Below are positions 8,207 through 17,135 of a DNA stretch of 64,000 nucleotides, in pieces. The translations under genes were made by a program, and so were the position numbers. A model generated the notes under the pieces. It made no database searches, was not told the origin of the DNA, and saw nothing but the letters and a program-made list of their open reading frames with translations. The first letter of the stretch is position 1. Every line of letters begins with the position of its first letter. This stretch comes from Flectobacillus sp. BAB-3569 (GTDB taxonomy: Bacteria > Bacteroidota > Bacteroidia > Cytophagales > Spirosomataceae): NCBI RefSeq assembly GCF_002270355.1, contig NZ_NJFZ01000009.1, positions 419,191 through 483,190 of the forward strand. The letters run 5' to 3'.

Positions 8207-8941
8207 TCAAACTCCTACTAATAATTGCGCAAGTAAATAATCTGCTACTAATACAGCGATACAGCTATTCGTCACGGCTTTGGTAGATGACTGACCCACT
8301 TCTAGTGCTCCCCCTTTGGTAAAATATCCTTGAAAGGCAGAGATAGAGGCAATCAAAAAGGCAAAAACCACCGACTTGATAATGGCAAATGGTACATAAA
8401 TAGGATGGAAGTCAAAACGTAAGCCTTGAATATACTCCGACGGCGAAATAGCACCCGAAAGCCAACCTGCTAAATAGCCTCCATAAATAGAGAGAAATCC
8501 TGCTAATGCAACTAACATCGGGAAAGTAATAATGGCACCAATGATTTTTGGTAAAACCAAATAAGAAGTAGAATTAATACCCATTACTTCCAAGGCATCA
8601 ATCTGCTCAGTAATTTGCATGGTACCTAATTGACTGGCAATATGCGAACCCACTTTTCCTGCCAAAACAATGGCCGTAATCGTAGGTGCGAGTTCCAAAA
8701 TCGTGGAATCTCGTACAATCAAACTAATAATGTATTTCGGTACGAATGGATTTGAAAGGTTGGCCGCCGTTTGCACACAGGTTACAGCTCCAATAAAGGA
8801 TGAAACAATTGAAACAATGAGTAGAGAATTAATTCCAATTTCATAAGCCTCCTCAAATACCAAATCAAAATAAACCTTAAATTTTTCAGGATTTTTAAAT
8901 AAATTCCCCATGAAAATGAAATATCTACCTATTCTTGTCAC
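8207..8941 (-). CDS. MlaE-family ABC transporter permease (lipid transport)
   Basis: A 244-residue permease of the MlaE/YrbE family, the inner-membrane core of MCE-type phospholipid transporters. It has about five membrane segments and the signatures SFIGAVTCVQTAANL, LELAPTITAIVLAGKVGSHIA (the conserved EL.P..TA...AGR/K.GS element) and EQIDALEVMGINSTSYLVLP. The ATPase and MCE-domain partners are not adjacent in the window; they may lie elsewhere. No gene precedes it closely on the minus strand. Confidence 0.88.
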   Translation of the reverse strand: MTRIGRYFIFMGNLFKNPEKFKVYFDLVFEEAYEIGINSLLIVSIVSSFIGAVTCVQTAANLSNPFVPKYIISLIVRDSTILELAPTITAIVLAGKVGSHIASQLGTMQITEQIDALEVMGINSTSYLVLPKIIGAIITFPMLVALAGFLSIYGGYLAGWLSGAISPSEYIQGLRFDFHPIYVPFAIIKSVVFAFLIASISAFQGYFTKGGALEVGQSSTKAVTNSCIAVLVADYLLAQLLVGV

Positions 8942-9153
8942 TTCGTTTTCTGTTAAGCGTTATAAGTTAGTAACTTCGTTGCTACGTTTTTGTAGCTATG
9001 ACAACTTTAGCAAGCTGTGCCCTCAAAGATAACAAACCTTACAAGAAAAATCGGTGAAGGGAACAGAGTTTTTATGACAGATGTTGTTGAGAGGAATAAG
9101 AAAGTAATTCAAGCGAAGGTATTATTGAATATACATGCCATAAACAATCATTT

Positions 9154-9831
9154 ATGAAATCGATTATCGTAACGGGCGGAACAAAAGGTATCGGAAGAGC
9201 TATTGTTGACAAGTTTGCCCAAGAACAATATCAGGTATTTACTTGTGCTCGTTCAGAGGATGAGTCTTTAAAAGGAATATCAAATGTTCATTTTTTTAAG
9301 GCTGATTTATCACAACGTAGCGATGTTTTAGCTTTTGCGGATTTTGTTCGTCAACATACCGAAAGTGTAGATATTTTGGTAAATAATACAGGCTTCTTTA
9401 TCCCAGGTCAAATTCATAATGAGGAGGAAGGGACGCTTGAAGCCATGATTGAAACTAATGTTTACAGTGCCTATCATCTAACAAGACAGTTTGTTAATAA
9501 GATGATTGAATTGCGTTCAGGACATATTTTCAATATTTGTTCTACCGCAAGTATTACTGCCTATACCAATGGAGGCTCTTATTGTATTTCAAAGTTTGCT
9601 CTTTTGGGTATGAGTAAAGTATTACGTGAGGAGCTGAAGCCTTTTAATGTACGTGTAACAAGCATTTTACCAGGTGCAACCCTGACCAACTCATGGGCAG
9701 GTGTCGATTTGCCAACCGAGCGTTTTATGCGTTCTGAAGATGTCGCAGAAGTAATCTGGACGGCACACAAAATGCCAGCCAGCACAGTTTTGGAAGAAAT
9801 TTTATTACGCCCACAGTTGGGGGATATATAA
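9154..9831 (+). CDS. short-chain dehydrogenase/reductase (SDR)
   Basis: A 225-residue classical SDR. The NAD(P)-binding loop is TGGTKGIG at residues 7-14, followed by DILVNNTGFF, FNICSTAS with the active-site Ser, and SYCISKFALLGMSK, the YxxxK catalytic pair. The C-terminal SILPGATLTNSW matches the PG motif after the core. Arg/Ser near TCARSEDE hints at NADPH use. The substrate is unknown; 3-oxoacyl reductases and sepiapterin-like reductases share this layout. Confidence 0.85.
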   Translation: MKSIIVTGGTKGIGRAIVDKFAQEQYQVFTCARSEDESLKGISNVHFFKADLSQRSDVLAFADFVRQHTESVDILVNNTGFFIPGQIHNEEEGTLEAMIETNVYSAYHLTRQFVNKMIELRSGHIFNICSTASITAYTNGGSYCISKFALLGMSKVLREELKPFNVRVTSILPGATLTNSWAGVDLPTERFMRSEDVAEVIWTAHKMPASTVLEEILLRPQLGDI

Positions 9832-9835
9832 TGGT

Positions 9836-10344
9836 GAATTAGTGAGTTGTGAATTTTGCCTTCGTTGGAGTTATTTCCAACGACTCAAGCGTCAGCAACT
9901 CATCAAGTGTGGAGGATAGGTTTGGGCTATTCTGCCATCGTTGGAGTTATCTCCAACGACCTAAGCGTCAGCAACTAACCAAGTGTGGAGGATAGGTTTG
10001 GGCTATTCTGCCATCGTTGGAGTTATCTCCAACGACGCAAGCGTCAGCAACTAACCGAGTCAGGAGGATAGGGTTTGGGCTATTCTGCCGTCGATGGAGT
10101 TATCTCCAACGACGCAAGCGTCAGCAACTCGCCTAGTCAGGAGGATAGGGTTTGGCTGTTGGCTAACACAAGTTTGTTGGAGAAAACTCCAACAAAGGCT
10201 AAAAAAACTCCAACAAAGGCTGAAATTCCAACAATGACGCAAGTATGTTGGAGAAAACTCCAACAAAGGCGGGAAAGGCTGAAATTCCAACAATGACGAA
10301 TAGTGAAAATAACACTAAATCACTCATTCACAAATCACTAAATA
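9836..10344. repeat. 76-bp tandem repeat island with GTTGGAG/CTCCAAC hairpins
   Basis: Four direct units begin with the hairpin core CGTTGGAGTTATCTCCAACG at 9863, 9939, 10015 and 10092 (periods 76, 76, 77). Each unit continues with GACGCAAGCGTCAGCAACT and GGAGGATAGG-type sequence. From about 10160 to 10300 the order breaks down into shorter hairpins TTGTTGGAGAAAACTCCAAC. Related inverted borders (TTAGTGAGTTGTGAAT at the left, ATTCACAAATCACTAA at the right) frame the island. The open frames inside it follow the repeat and are not genes. Confidence 0.8.
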
Positions 10345-10360
10345 GCTGAAATAGTAGATT

Positions 10361-10368
10361 TAATTTTG
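10361..10368 (+). promoter_or_regulatory. candidate -7 element TAATTTTG just before tsaE
   Basis: TAATTTTG matches TAnnTTTG but ends only 3 nt before the ATG at 10372, so a transcript started from it would be leaderless or nearly so. It may also be a chance match. Confidence 0.35.
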
Positions 10369-10371
10369 GAA

Positions 10372-10797
10372 ATGGAAAAACAAATTCAATATCAGAGTCT
10401 GGAACAATTGCCAGAAGTAGCTGCTCAAATTACGGAATTTGGCAAAAGTGAGTTAGTTTGGTTATTTGAAGGACAGATGGGAGCTGGTAAAACTACGCTT
10501 ATCAAGGCGCTGTGTGCCAATTGGGGAGTTACCAATCATGTACAAAGTCCTACGTTCTCAATTGTCAACGAGTATATTACCGAAACCAAAGAAACGCTCT
10601 ATCATTTTGACTTTTATCGTTTAAAAAACGAGGTAGAAGCTATGGATATGGGTGTGGAGGAGTATTTTGATTCGGGAAACTATTGCTTTGTTGAATGGCC
10701 TTCCAAGATTGAAAACTTGTGGCCCTTGAATTATTTAAGCATTGAAATTTCAGTGCAAACTGATGGAAGTCGCCTTATTATTTTGAAAAAAAATTAG
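10372..10797 (+). CDS. tsaE: tRNA N6-adenosine threonylcarbamoyltransferase ATPase subunit TsaE
   Basis: A 141-residue P-loop protein of the TsaE family, needed with TsaB and TsaD to transfer threonylcarbamoyl to A37 of tRNA. Walker A is GQMGAGKTT (residues 34-42), followed by the family motif VQSPTFSIVNEY and LYHFDFYRL, then CFVEWPSKIENL. The length is normal. The ATG at 10372 is chosen over a TTG six bases upstream. Confidence 0.9.
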   Translation: MEKQIQYQSLEQLPEVAAQITEFGKSELVWLFEGQMGAGKTTLIKALCANWGVTNHVQSPTFSIVNEYITETKETLYHFDFYRLKNEVEAMDMGVEEYFDSGNYCFVEWPSKIENLWPLNYLSIEISVQTDGSRLIILKKN

Positions 10798-10882
10798 TAA
10801 ACCTTCACGATAGAATTTTGGAAAGGTCAAGCAACATTTTATTTTCGTGCTATACTAACCCAATCTTGTGTTGAATAAAGCA

Positions 10883-12118
10883 ATGGCTAAACAATCTGGA
10901 TTTAAAGAAATACTCGCCCAAACAGGACTTACTCAAACGGCTTTGATGCCTCAAGAAGCGTTGTTGTGGACCAAGCAAAATGCTAAAAGCTTGTTCATCG
11001 GCTTACCAAAGGAAATTACCCTACACGAAAAACGTGTTTCCTTAACCCCCGATGCTGTATCGCTTTTGGTAAAAAATGGTCATCAAGTGTTGATTGAGAC
11101 TGGCGCAGGCGAAGGTGCCAAATTCAAAGACTCTCAGTACTCCGAAGCTGGTGCTCAAATCGCCTATTCGAAAGAGGAGCTGTATAAAGCCGATGTGATT
11201 GTAAAAATTCAGCCACTTACGGAAGAAGAACTCGAATACCTGAAACATGGAGCTACTTTGATTTCGGCACTCAATATGCAAAAATCTACCAAAGAGTATT
11301 TTGAGAAACTTAACCGTAAGAAGGTCACAGCACTGGCATACGAGTTTATCGAAGACAACGCTGGAGGTTTGCCTTTGATTCGTGCCATGTCCGAAATTGC
11401 TGGAAGTACTGTTATGTTGATCGCTGCTGAATGTTTGAGCAGTTCCAATAATGGTATGGGGGTAATTTTGGGAGGAATAACAGGAGTACCACCAACGAAA
11501 GTGGTTTTTCTGGGTGCTGGTACCGTTTCTGAATTTGCCGCTCGAACAGCGATTAGTCTGGGAGCTGATGTGAAGATTTTTGATAAAGATATTTACAAAC
11601 TTCAGCGTCTCAAACATGCCATTGGTCAGCATGTTTATACTTGTATTATTGATTCTCATGTTTTGCCAGAAGCAATTATTCAAGCCGACGTTGTGATAGG
11701 GGCATTGCGCGCTGAAAATGGCTTTACGCCTTGTATTATTACTGAAGAAATGGTTTCTAGAATGAAACCAGACTCGGTATTAATCGACGTTTGTATCGAC
11801 CAAGGGGGCTGTTTTGAAACATCTGAGTTGACCGATTTAGCTAACCCTACTTATCGTAAATATGATGTAATTCATTATTGTGTGCCTAATATTCCTTCGC
11901 GCGTAGCACATACTGCTACTCAGGCTTTGAGTAATATTTTTACCTCATTTTTGCTTAAAACAGGAAAAACAGGTGGAATAGAAGAAGCAATTTTTGCCAA
12001 CAAAGCCTTTATGAAAGGGGTTTACAGTTATAAAGGAAGCTTGACAAATGCTCAAATAGCAAAAAAACTAGGAATAGCTTACAAGGACCTAAGTTTGTTG
12101 GCGGCTGCTAGGTTCTAA
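10883..12118 (+). CDS. ald: alanine dehydrogenase
   Basis: About 411 residues of the alanine dehydrogenase/NAD(P) transhydrogenase alpha fold; it would interconvert L-alanine and pyruvate with NAD. Features are IGLPKEITLHEKRVSLTPD at the N-terminus with substrate-binding Arg and Lys, the family segment SEIAGSTVMLIAAECL, the Rossmann loop VVFLGAGTVSEFAA, and the C-terminal HYCVPNIPSRVAHTATQAL. Bacteroidota enzymes have an extra N-terminal stretch like the one here. A GTG at 10868 is a possible earlier start; the ATG at 10883 is preferred. It follows tsaE by 85 bp. Confidence 0.85.
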   Translation: MAKQSGFKEILAQTGLTQTALMPQEALLWTKQNAKSLFIGLPKEITLHEKRVSLTPDAVSLLVKNGHQVLIETGAGEGAKFKDSQYSEAGAQIAYSKEELYKADVIVKIQPLTEEELEYLKHGATLISALNMQKSTKEYFEKLNRKKVTALAYEFIEDNAGGLPLIRAMSEIAGSTVMLIAAECLSSSNNGMGVILGGITGVPPTKVVFLGAGTVSEFAARTAISLGADVKIFDKDIYKLQRLKHAIGQHVYTCIIDSHVLPEAIIQADVVIGALRAENGFTPCIITEEMVSRMKPDSVLIDVCIDQGGCFETSELTDLANPTYRKYDVIHYCVPNIPSRVAHTATQALSNIFTSFLLKTGKTGGIEEAIFANKAFMKGVYSYKGSLTNAQIAKKLGIAYKDLSLLAAARF

Positions 12119-12137
12119 ATAAAACTAAATTTTATCG

Positions 12138-12920
12138 ATGGGAAAATTGATTACCTCAAGATATCTGAAGACTTGGAAATCATTGTTAGACCTCGATATT
12201 CAGGATGAATTTTCGGAGGTAGAACAAATACGTTTGGAACCTCATAGCTTTACATTTTATACTTCTGTTTCAGTAATGTCTTCCTCTAAGATAGAAGGAG
12301 AACAGCTTGAGGTTGATAGTTTTGTGAAGCACAAACTTTTACAAATTGAATATCTTCCTGAGCTAACAGAAAAGCCTAATGATTTATATAATGCATACCT
12401 GTTTGCTCAAGATTATCCCTTGACGTACGCCAATTTCTTAGAGGCGCATAAGCTGATCTCAGCTCATTTACTTCCTGAAAGGCTAAGAGGTACGCTACGG
12501 AAAACCGAAATGCTTGTTATGGAGCATAAAACTGGTAGAATTCAGTATGAGGCAGCTCCACTTGGACTAATAGAGAAAGAATTTGAAGCTTTTTGGACTG
12601 AAATAGATGAATTATTGCAAGAACCAATGCCAGTTGAAGAGGTATTTTATTACGCTTCCTTTATCCATCTGGTATTTGTAAATATTCACCCTTTTAGTGA
12701 TGGTAATGGACGACTAGCGCGATTATTAGAAAAGTGGTTTTTAGCTGAAAAATTAGGGAGAAGTGCATGGTTTATTAAGTCCGAAAAGTATTATTACAAA
12801 AACGTAAATACTTACTATAAGAATCTTGCAAGGTTAGGTATTTATTATGAGGGATTAGATTACGAAAAATCGATTCCTTTTTTACTAATGCTCCCAGAGG
12901 CATTAATTTTTGAAAAGTAA
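12138..12920 (+). CDS. Fic family protein with N-terminal inhibitory motif
   Basis: 260 residues. The Fic core is HPFSDGNGR at residues 184-192, with the catalytic His and the phosphate-binding GNGR, so AMP (or another NMP) transfer to a target hydroxyl is expected. SSSKIEGE at about 48-55 fits the (S/T)xxxE(G/N) inhibitory motif, here at the N-terminus as in class II Fic proteins, where Glu blocks the ATP site. There is no separate antitoxin. A small gene follows after only 13 bp. The target is unknown. Confidence 0.88.
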   Translation: MGKLITSRYLKTWKSLLDLDIQDEFSEVEQIRLEPHSFTFYTSVSVMSSSKIEGEQLEVDSFVKHKLLQIEYLPELTEKPNDLYNAYLFAQDYPLTYANFLEAHKLISAHLLPERLRGTLRKTEMLVMEHKTGRIQYEAAPLGLIEKEFEAFWTEIDELLQEPMPVEEVFYYASFIHLVFVNIHPFSDGNGRLARLLEKWFLAEKLGRSAWFIKSEKYYYKNVNTYYKNLARLGIYYEGLDYEKSIPFLLMLPEALIFEK

Positions 12921-12933
12921 AATTTTAAATAAA

Positions 12934-13335
12934 ATGATTGAAGATTATCAAGCTATATCCAATGCCCCCAACTCTCCTGATTTGAATGGAAAGTACTTGG
13001 GCATTATTTCAACAGACTTCGCCTTAGTGGCCGAATTTGTCAAAGAAGCTTCTTATCAAATTAGAACTAGAGGTTTTTCCAAATATCCTATTTTCGCAGT
13101 TTCTCGTACTGTTGTGCCTGTTGGTTCAAAATTGATTGGTATCAACGAAATGAATGGGAATACTTGGAATTATAATGCCACAGTAGCAGAGGAGTTTATG
13201 CAAAGAGGTATTATTTCTGCAGAAAATGCGGAGGTTTTTGAAAGTAGTTACAAAGACCCTGATGAGTTTTGCTGTTTGTTTGTCTTTGATAATGATTTTG
13301 CTAGTTTTGTGTATATTCCTTATCCGGAGGACTAA
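12934..13335 (+). CDS. uncharacterised protein downstream of fic
   Basis: 133 residues from the ATG at 12934, soluble, without signal peptide. I do not recognise the family. It has an alternating hydrophobic pattern (YLGIISTDFALVAEFV, YPIFAVSRTVVPVGSKLIGI, CCLFVFDNDFASFVYIPYP) that suggests a compact alpha/beta fold. The close spacing to fic (13 bp) and to the following Crp/Fnr regulator (36 bp) suggests co-transcription. A TTG at 12910, overlapping fic, is a possible but less likely start. Confidence 0.65.
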   Translation: MIEDYQAISNAPNSPDLNGKYLGIISTDFALVAEFVKEASYQIRTRGFSKYPIFAVSRTVVPVGSKLIGINEMNGNTWNYNATVAEEFMQRGIISAENAEVFESSYKDPDEFCCLFVFDNDFASFVYIPYPED

Positions 13336-13371
13336 ACATTGCGTAATTAACCCACTATTAGATGTAATGAG

Positions 13372-13962
13372 ATGATAGTAAATCCCCAAAAAATAGAAAT
13401 TGTGAAAGAGGCAATCTTCAGACTAGCAAACTTCTCGTCAGAAGAGTGGGACTTCTATCGTAGTCATATTGAAGAAGTTCAGTTTAAGAAAAAGGAATTT
13501 CTTACTGAAATAGATCAGGTAGAATCGTGTACTTATTTTATCATTGAAGGTGCTGTAAAATATATTTCCTTCAAGGAGGATAAAGAAATTTGTGTGGATT
13601 TGGGCTTCAAAGGAAATTTTGTAAGTTCTTTTGCCTCTTGTTTATCTCAAACGCCTTCTTCCATTGGTATTCAGGCGGTTACGAAGGTTACTGCTATGCG
13701 TTTGCGTTATCAGCCTGTTTTGGAGCTTTTGGAAAGATCTAAAAATGCTGAACGCTTTCACCGAAGAATCGCCGAAGGCTTGTATATCCGCGAAACAAAA
13801 CGGACTTACAGCTTGATTTCGCAAAGTGCGGAGGAACGCTATCTTAATTTGATTACCTATCAACCAGATGCTTTAAGGCTTATTCCAGTAAAAGATTTAG
13901 CTTCTTTCTTGGGTATTCATCCCGATAGTTTGAGTCGTATCAGAAATAATATAAAGGCTTAG
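13372..13962 (+). CDS. Crp/Fnr-family transcriptional regulator
   Basis: 196 residues with a cyclic-nucleotide-type beta-barrel (KKKEFLTEIDQVESCTYFIIEGAVKY split as KKEFLTEIDQVESC and YFIIEGAVKYI), a long dimer helix, and a C-terminal winged HTH (IPVKDLASFLGIHPDSLSRI). The pattern, with SAEERYLNL before the HTH, is typical of Bacteroidota Crp/Fnr regulators, which generally lack both Fe-S cysteines and a known cAMP response. A terminator follows 14 nt after the stop, and a small membrane protein gene comes next; regulators of this type are often beside the gene they control. Confidence 0.85.
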   Translation: MIVNPQKIEIVKEAIFRLANFSSEEWDFYRSHIEEVQFKKKEFLTEIDQVESCTYFIIEGAVKYISFKEDKEICVDLGFKGNFVSSFASCLSQTPSSIGIQAVTKVTAMRLRYQPVLELLERSKNAERFHRRIAEGLYIRETKRTYSLISQSAEERYLNLITYQPDALRLIPVKDLASFLGIHPDSLSRIRNNIKA

Positions 13963-13975
13963 TTGTAAGCAAATC

Positions 13976-13999
13976 AAAAAAGGCTGAAAAGCCTTTTTT
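13976..13999 (+). terminator. rho-independent terminator after the Crp/Fnr gene
   Basis: AAAAAAGGCT / AGCCTTTTTT with loop GAAA, ending in T6. It separates the regulator from the small membrane protein gene at 14086. Confidence 0.85.
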
Positions 14000-14085
14000 G
14001 AAACTATAATAAATGATTATATGTTTATATATTTATACAATATTGATTGATTTTTTACTACTTTGAGCAAATAAATACTAACGAC

Positions 14086-14322
14086 ATGGATTTAAAGAAT
14101 TGGAGTGTGATGCGATTTCTCCGTTTGGCAGTTGGAGCTTGGGCTTTAACAAACGGAATAATGCAGAAAGATTTTTTACTTTTGGGATTGAGTGCGATTG
14201 TACTTTTTCAAGCTATTTCTAATACTGGCTGTTGCGCCGCAGGAAATTGTAGTACTCCAGTAAACAAAAAAGCAGATACCAAGGATGCTTTAAAAGAACC
14301 TGTGGAATTTGAAGAGGTTTAA
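14086..14322 (+). CDS. small DUF2892/YgaP-like membrane protein
   Basis: 78 residues from the ATG at 14086. It starts with the family-like MDLKNWSVMRFLRLAVGAWA, has two membrane segments (about 10-25 and 28-45) and ends in a polar tail. A cysteine cluster NTGCCAAGNC follows the second segment. Similar small proteins with the YgaP transmembrane domain are often found with Crp/Fnr regulators and rhodaneses in this phylum; no rhodanese is present here. Its stop overlaps the stop of the convergent L,D-transpeptidase by 4 bp. Confidence 0.65.
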   Translation: MDLKNWSVMRFLRLAVGAWALTNGIMQKDFLLLGLSAIVLFQAISNTGCCAAGNCSTPVNKKADTKDALKEPVEFEEV

Positions 14323-14846
14323 GGATAAATTACAATAGGAGTGCCAATTGGAACAGCATCGTATAATTCGTCTATTTCAGCGTTTTGAACAGCGATACAA
14401 CCTAAAGTCCAATCAAACCAGCGATGAAATTTGCCTAAAAGTCCCATGTAATTTTTTAGTCCATGAATTTTAATTTCGCCTCCCGCTGGGCGGTGTAACT
14501 TTCGTGCGTGAGCTATATCTTTTGCGTTGGGGTAGGAGATACCTAAGTTTTTATAGTAATCACTGTGTGGGTTTTTGTCGTAAATGATATAGCTTCCTTC
14601 TGGGGTTTTTAAATCGCCCTCGTACTCTTTAGCACCGAGCGGTTGTCGGCCTAGTGCAATAGAATATGTTTTAAGGAGTTGCCCATCATAAAAAGCTAGT
14701 AATTGTCGCTTCGATTTGAATACAACTAGACTATCAATTTGAGCATTTTTCGGAAGTGGAGTTTCAGGTAAAAACTGATAAATTGCCAGCCCAAGAATAA
14801 GGACAGGCGTAAATATTCGAAAGATAATTTTGAGAGGATGAGTCAT
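14319..14846 (-). CDS. L,D-transpeptidase (YkuD domain)
   Basis: 175 residues with one N-terminal membrane anchor (about 8-24) and a periplasmic YkuD domain. The catalytic signature is present: IKIHG with His128, then WTLGCIAV with Cys150. Such enzymes form 3-3 cross-links in peptidoglycan or attach proteins to it. TPEGSYIIYDKNPHSDYYKN is typical of the ErfK/YkuD subgroup in Bacteroidota. A TATCTTTG match to the -7 consensus is on the minus strand at 14889-14896, about 43 nt before the ATG. Confidence 0.88.
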   Translation of the reverse strand: MTHPLKIIFRIFTPVLILGLAIYQFLPETPLPKNAQIDSLVVFKSKRQLLAFYDGQLLKTYSIALGRQPLGAKEYEGDLKTPEGSYIIYDKNPHSDYYKNLGISYPNAKDIAHARKLHRPAGGEIKIHGLKNYMGLLGKFHRWFDWTLGCIAVQNAEIDELYDAVPIGTPIVIYP

Positions 14847-15163
14847 AAGATTTTAGGATTTAGAGAGAGCAAAGAAGAATTTTGTTTACAAAGATAGTAT
14901 ACGAGGTTTCTGAGAGGATTGAAAAACAGCTATTTAAGTAGAAATATAGATATGTAGTTAGTAAACGGTCGGAGACAGAAATTTGTATGTGATTATATTT
15001 TGAAAAACTTGTGTTTTATAGTTTTGACTCTCTGAACATAGATTGTTAATGATATTATTTCCAAAACATGAATCATCCGTATTGAGTGATTTGTTATTGT
15101 GTGCATGAGTGATTGTTAAAATTTGTATTATAGGATGTACGTCTAAAACAGGATCCTAGTTTT

Positions 15164-15207
15164 CATCAAAAAGCGGTCAGAAAATATTTTCCGACCGCTT
15201 TTTGATG
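15164..15207. terminator. bidirectional terminator, GCGGTC family
   Basis: CATCAAAAAGCGGTC and GACCGCTTTTTGATG form a 15-bp stem. It lies 130 nt beyond the stop of the minus-strand M14 peptidase gene. The stretch 14847-15336 otherwise holds an AGACGCAA palindrome (15220-15238) and a degenerate GCGCTAAG/AGCCTAATG repeat (about 15273-15335); no gene is seen. Confidence 0.8.
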
Positions 15208-15219
15208 CTAAAATGCTTA

Positions 15220-15238
15220 AGACGCAATCATTGCGTCT
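15220..15238. repeat. AGACGCAA...TTGCGTCT palindrome
   Basis: AGACGCAA-TCA-TTGCGTCT, 12 nt from the hairpin at 15164-15207. The same pairing of elements is found at 24123-24214, 29968-30056 and 53999-54142. Confidence 0.6.
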
Positions 15239-15336
15239 CTACTGGTATATAAAAAATAATTATACCCGCATTAAGCGCTAGGCTTTATGCGCTAAGCTAA
15301 AAGCCTAATGTCTAGGGCTTACGGCCTAAAGCCTAC

Positions 15337-17082
15337 TTACAGAGTTCTACTTGTCAATCCACCTTTTTGACTGTCAACTTCTATTGTGGCTTTGTCAAGT
15401 TTACCTTTTACAATCCAGCGAACTTTCACTGCGCTCATTCCTGAAATATTCGAAACTTCAATCGTTTGAGGCGTGTATTTTTGTTCTTTAGTCAAATTGA
15501 TGTCTTCGTTTTCGACGATCATTCCAGCTACTACATTGGCATTTTTCAAAGAAATATAGTCTGGTCTTTCGATTTTATACTTCAAATCATGCGCTGAGTG
15601 AGTTGGAATAACTTTAGAATTGGTCACCACTGCTGTTACTTCTGTAAAACCACCCGCTAAGGCTTTTTGACGAATTTCCGATACTTCTAATTTAGGCATT
15701 TGTGAGGCATGTAACACCGTAAAAGCCATGTTGCGGTGAGCATCCTCTTCCAACATAAATCCTGGGTGATTTCGAGTGTAGTTTTTCTTTGGTCCACCTA
15801 TTTCAATATCGCCATATTGCGGATGCTTGAATGGTTTCCAAGCTACATAAGCATCATTGAATAAGAGGTTTTTACTAAACTCCTCAAAATCATTGTTTTG
15901 TCCACGACCTTCCTCGCTTTGTTTTCCAAATAATTTATAAGAAGTAAATAATTCTGTTGAAAAAGTAAATACCCCACGACCAAGCGCAAGCCAGTCGATT
16001 TCGCCTCCGTAAACAGTGTATAGATCTTTGTAAATCACAAAGTACTTATATCCCGGATTGATTTTCTCACCAATTTTTCCAAAATAATCATACACTGCGC
16101 CGTCTTGAGGTACGTAAAATCCTGCGTCTTCCTCAGCCCCCGGACCACGTAAGAACATGCCTCCATTGTTGTGATAACTTTGCGCTCCAGCAATATTAGG
16201 GTGTGCATATACAAAGTTTTTGATATTGCGAGTCTCCGCCAAAGTGCCTGGGTGATACAAGGCTCCACGTTGAATGTAGTCTGGTTGCCAGTTCCAACCC
16301 CAGTCACGGTTTGGGTCATAATAGCCAATCAAATCTTCATTGACAGCACCATCGCCATCATTGTCGATGCCTTCATAACCTAACATTTCGTATTCTCCTT
16401 TTTCGTCTGGTTTGGCAGGAATCATACGCTGTGGATTATCGCAATCTACTTTCCAACGGCCATAAGGCGTTTTGCGGCGCATCATTACGATATTGCCATC
16501 GCCGTCGAGGTCATCAAATTTGTCTTCGTCTGCCTTGCCATCGCCGTCATCATCAAAAGCCAACATACCCGAACGAGGCGAATGTGGTGTGTTTGGATTT
16601 TTCAAGAAATCCTCACGAGCATCTGGGTTGATAGTTGGAACAATGTAAAAGACTTTATCTTTCAACAGTTGTTTGATAAAATCTACCGAATTAAAACTTT
16701 CGGCCAAGTACCAAGCTGTGTACATCGCCACTTCAGTGCCTTGAATCTCGTTTGAGTGGATATTGCCATCAATATAAAAGCCAGGTTTACGATCTACACT
16801 TCCAGACTTAAAATCTGAAATAGTTAAAACCCACATATCTTTTCCTTGGGTTGATTTTCCCATAGATTCTACTTTCACTAAATCTGGGTATGCTTTTGCT
16901 AAATCTTGGCAAAAACGAGTAATCATCGCATAATCATTGTAATGATTCCAGCTAATTTTTACTTTTGGCGATGCGGGAGTGCCAATGGCACGAAGCCCTG
17001 TTAGGTCATCGTTGATGGTTTTTTCTTGCGCTGCTGCACCCAATGAGCATGACAACAAGAATAGGGATATATATTTTTTCAT
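15337..17082 (-). CDS. secreted M14-family zinc carboxypeptidase
   Basis: 581 residues with a signal peptide (1-18, GAAA-Q). The zinc motif HSNE is at His109 and Glu112, the third His is in SYHNNGG, and the catalytic Glu is in FSTELF, so the active site is complete. Acidic repeats DDDGDGKADEDKFDD and GIDNDGDGAVNED interrupt the domain and look like calcium-binding loops. The C-terminal about 120 residues form a beta domain. It probably trims peptides in the periplasm or outside. It follows a catalytically degenerate paralogue by 53 bp on the same strand. Confidence 0.85.
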   Translation of the reverse strand: MKKYISLFLLSCSLGAAAQEKTINDDLTGLRAIGTPASPKVKISWNHYNDYAMITRFCQDLAKAYPDLVKVESMGKSTQGKDMWVLTISDFKSGSVDRKPGFYIDGNIHSNEIQGTEVAMYTAWYLAESFNSVDFIKQLLKDKVFYIVPTINPDAREDFLKNPNTPHSPRSGMLAFDDDGDGKADEDKFDDLDGDGNIVMMRRKTPYGRWKVDCDNPQRMIPAKPDEKGEYEMLGYEGIDNDGDGAVNEDLIGYYDPNRDWGWNWQPDYIQRGALYHPGTLAETRNIKNFVYAHPNIAGAQSYHNNGGMFLRGPGAEEDAGFYVPQDGAVYDYFGKIGEKINPGYKYFVIYKDLYTVYGGEIDWLALGRGVFTFSTELFTSYKLFGKQSEEGRGQNNDFEEFSKNLLFNDAYVAWKPFKHPQYGDIEIGGPKKNYTRNHPGFMLEEDAHRNMAFTVLHASQMPKLEVSEIRQKALAGGFTEVTAVVTNSKVIPTHSAHDLKYKIERPDYISLKNANVVAGMIVENEDINLTKEQKYTPQTIEVSNISGMSAVKVRWIVKGKLDKATIEVDSQKGGLTSRTL

Positions 17083-17135
17083 GAGAAAATACTAAGATAA
17101 TTTGTTGAATATTGTACGATGTGGAGAATAAAAGT

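Noticed and set aside
9836..10160. CRISPR array
   Set aside because: Whole 76-bp units repeat; there are no unique spacers, no 25-40-bp direct repeats and no cas genes.
10060..10296. Open frames on both strands of the 9.9-kb island
   Set aside because: Their sequence simply translates the repeat units (SPTKAKKTPTKAE); no start signal or protein-like composition.
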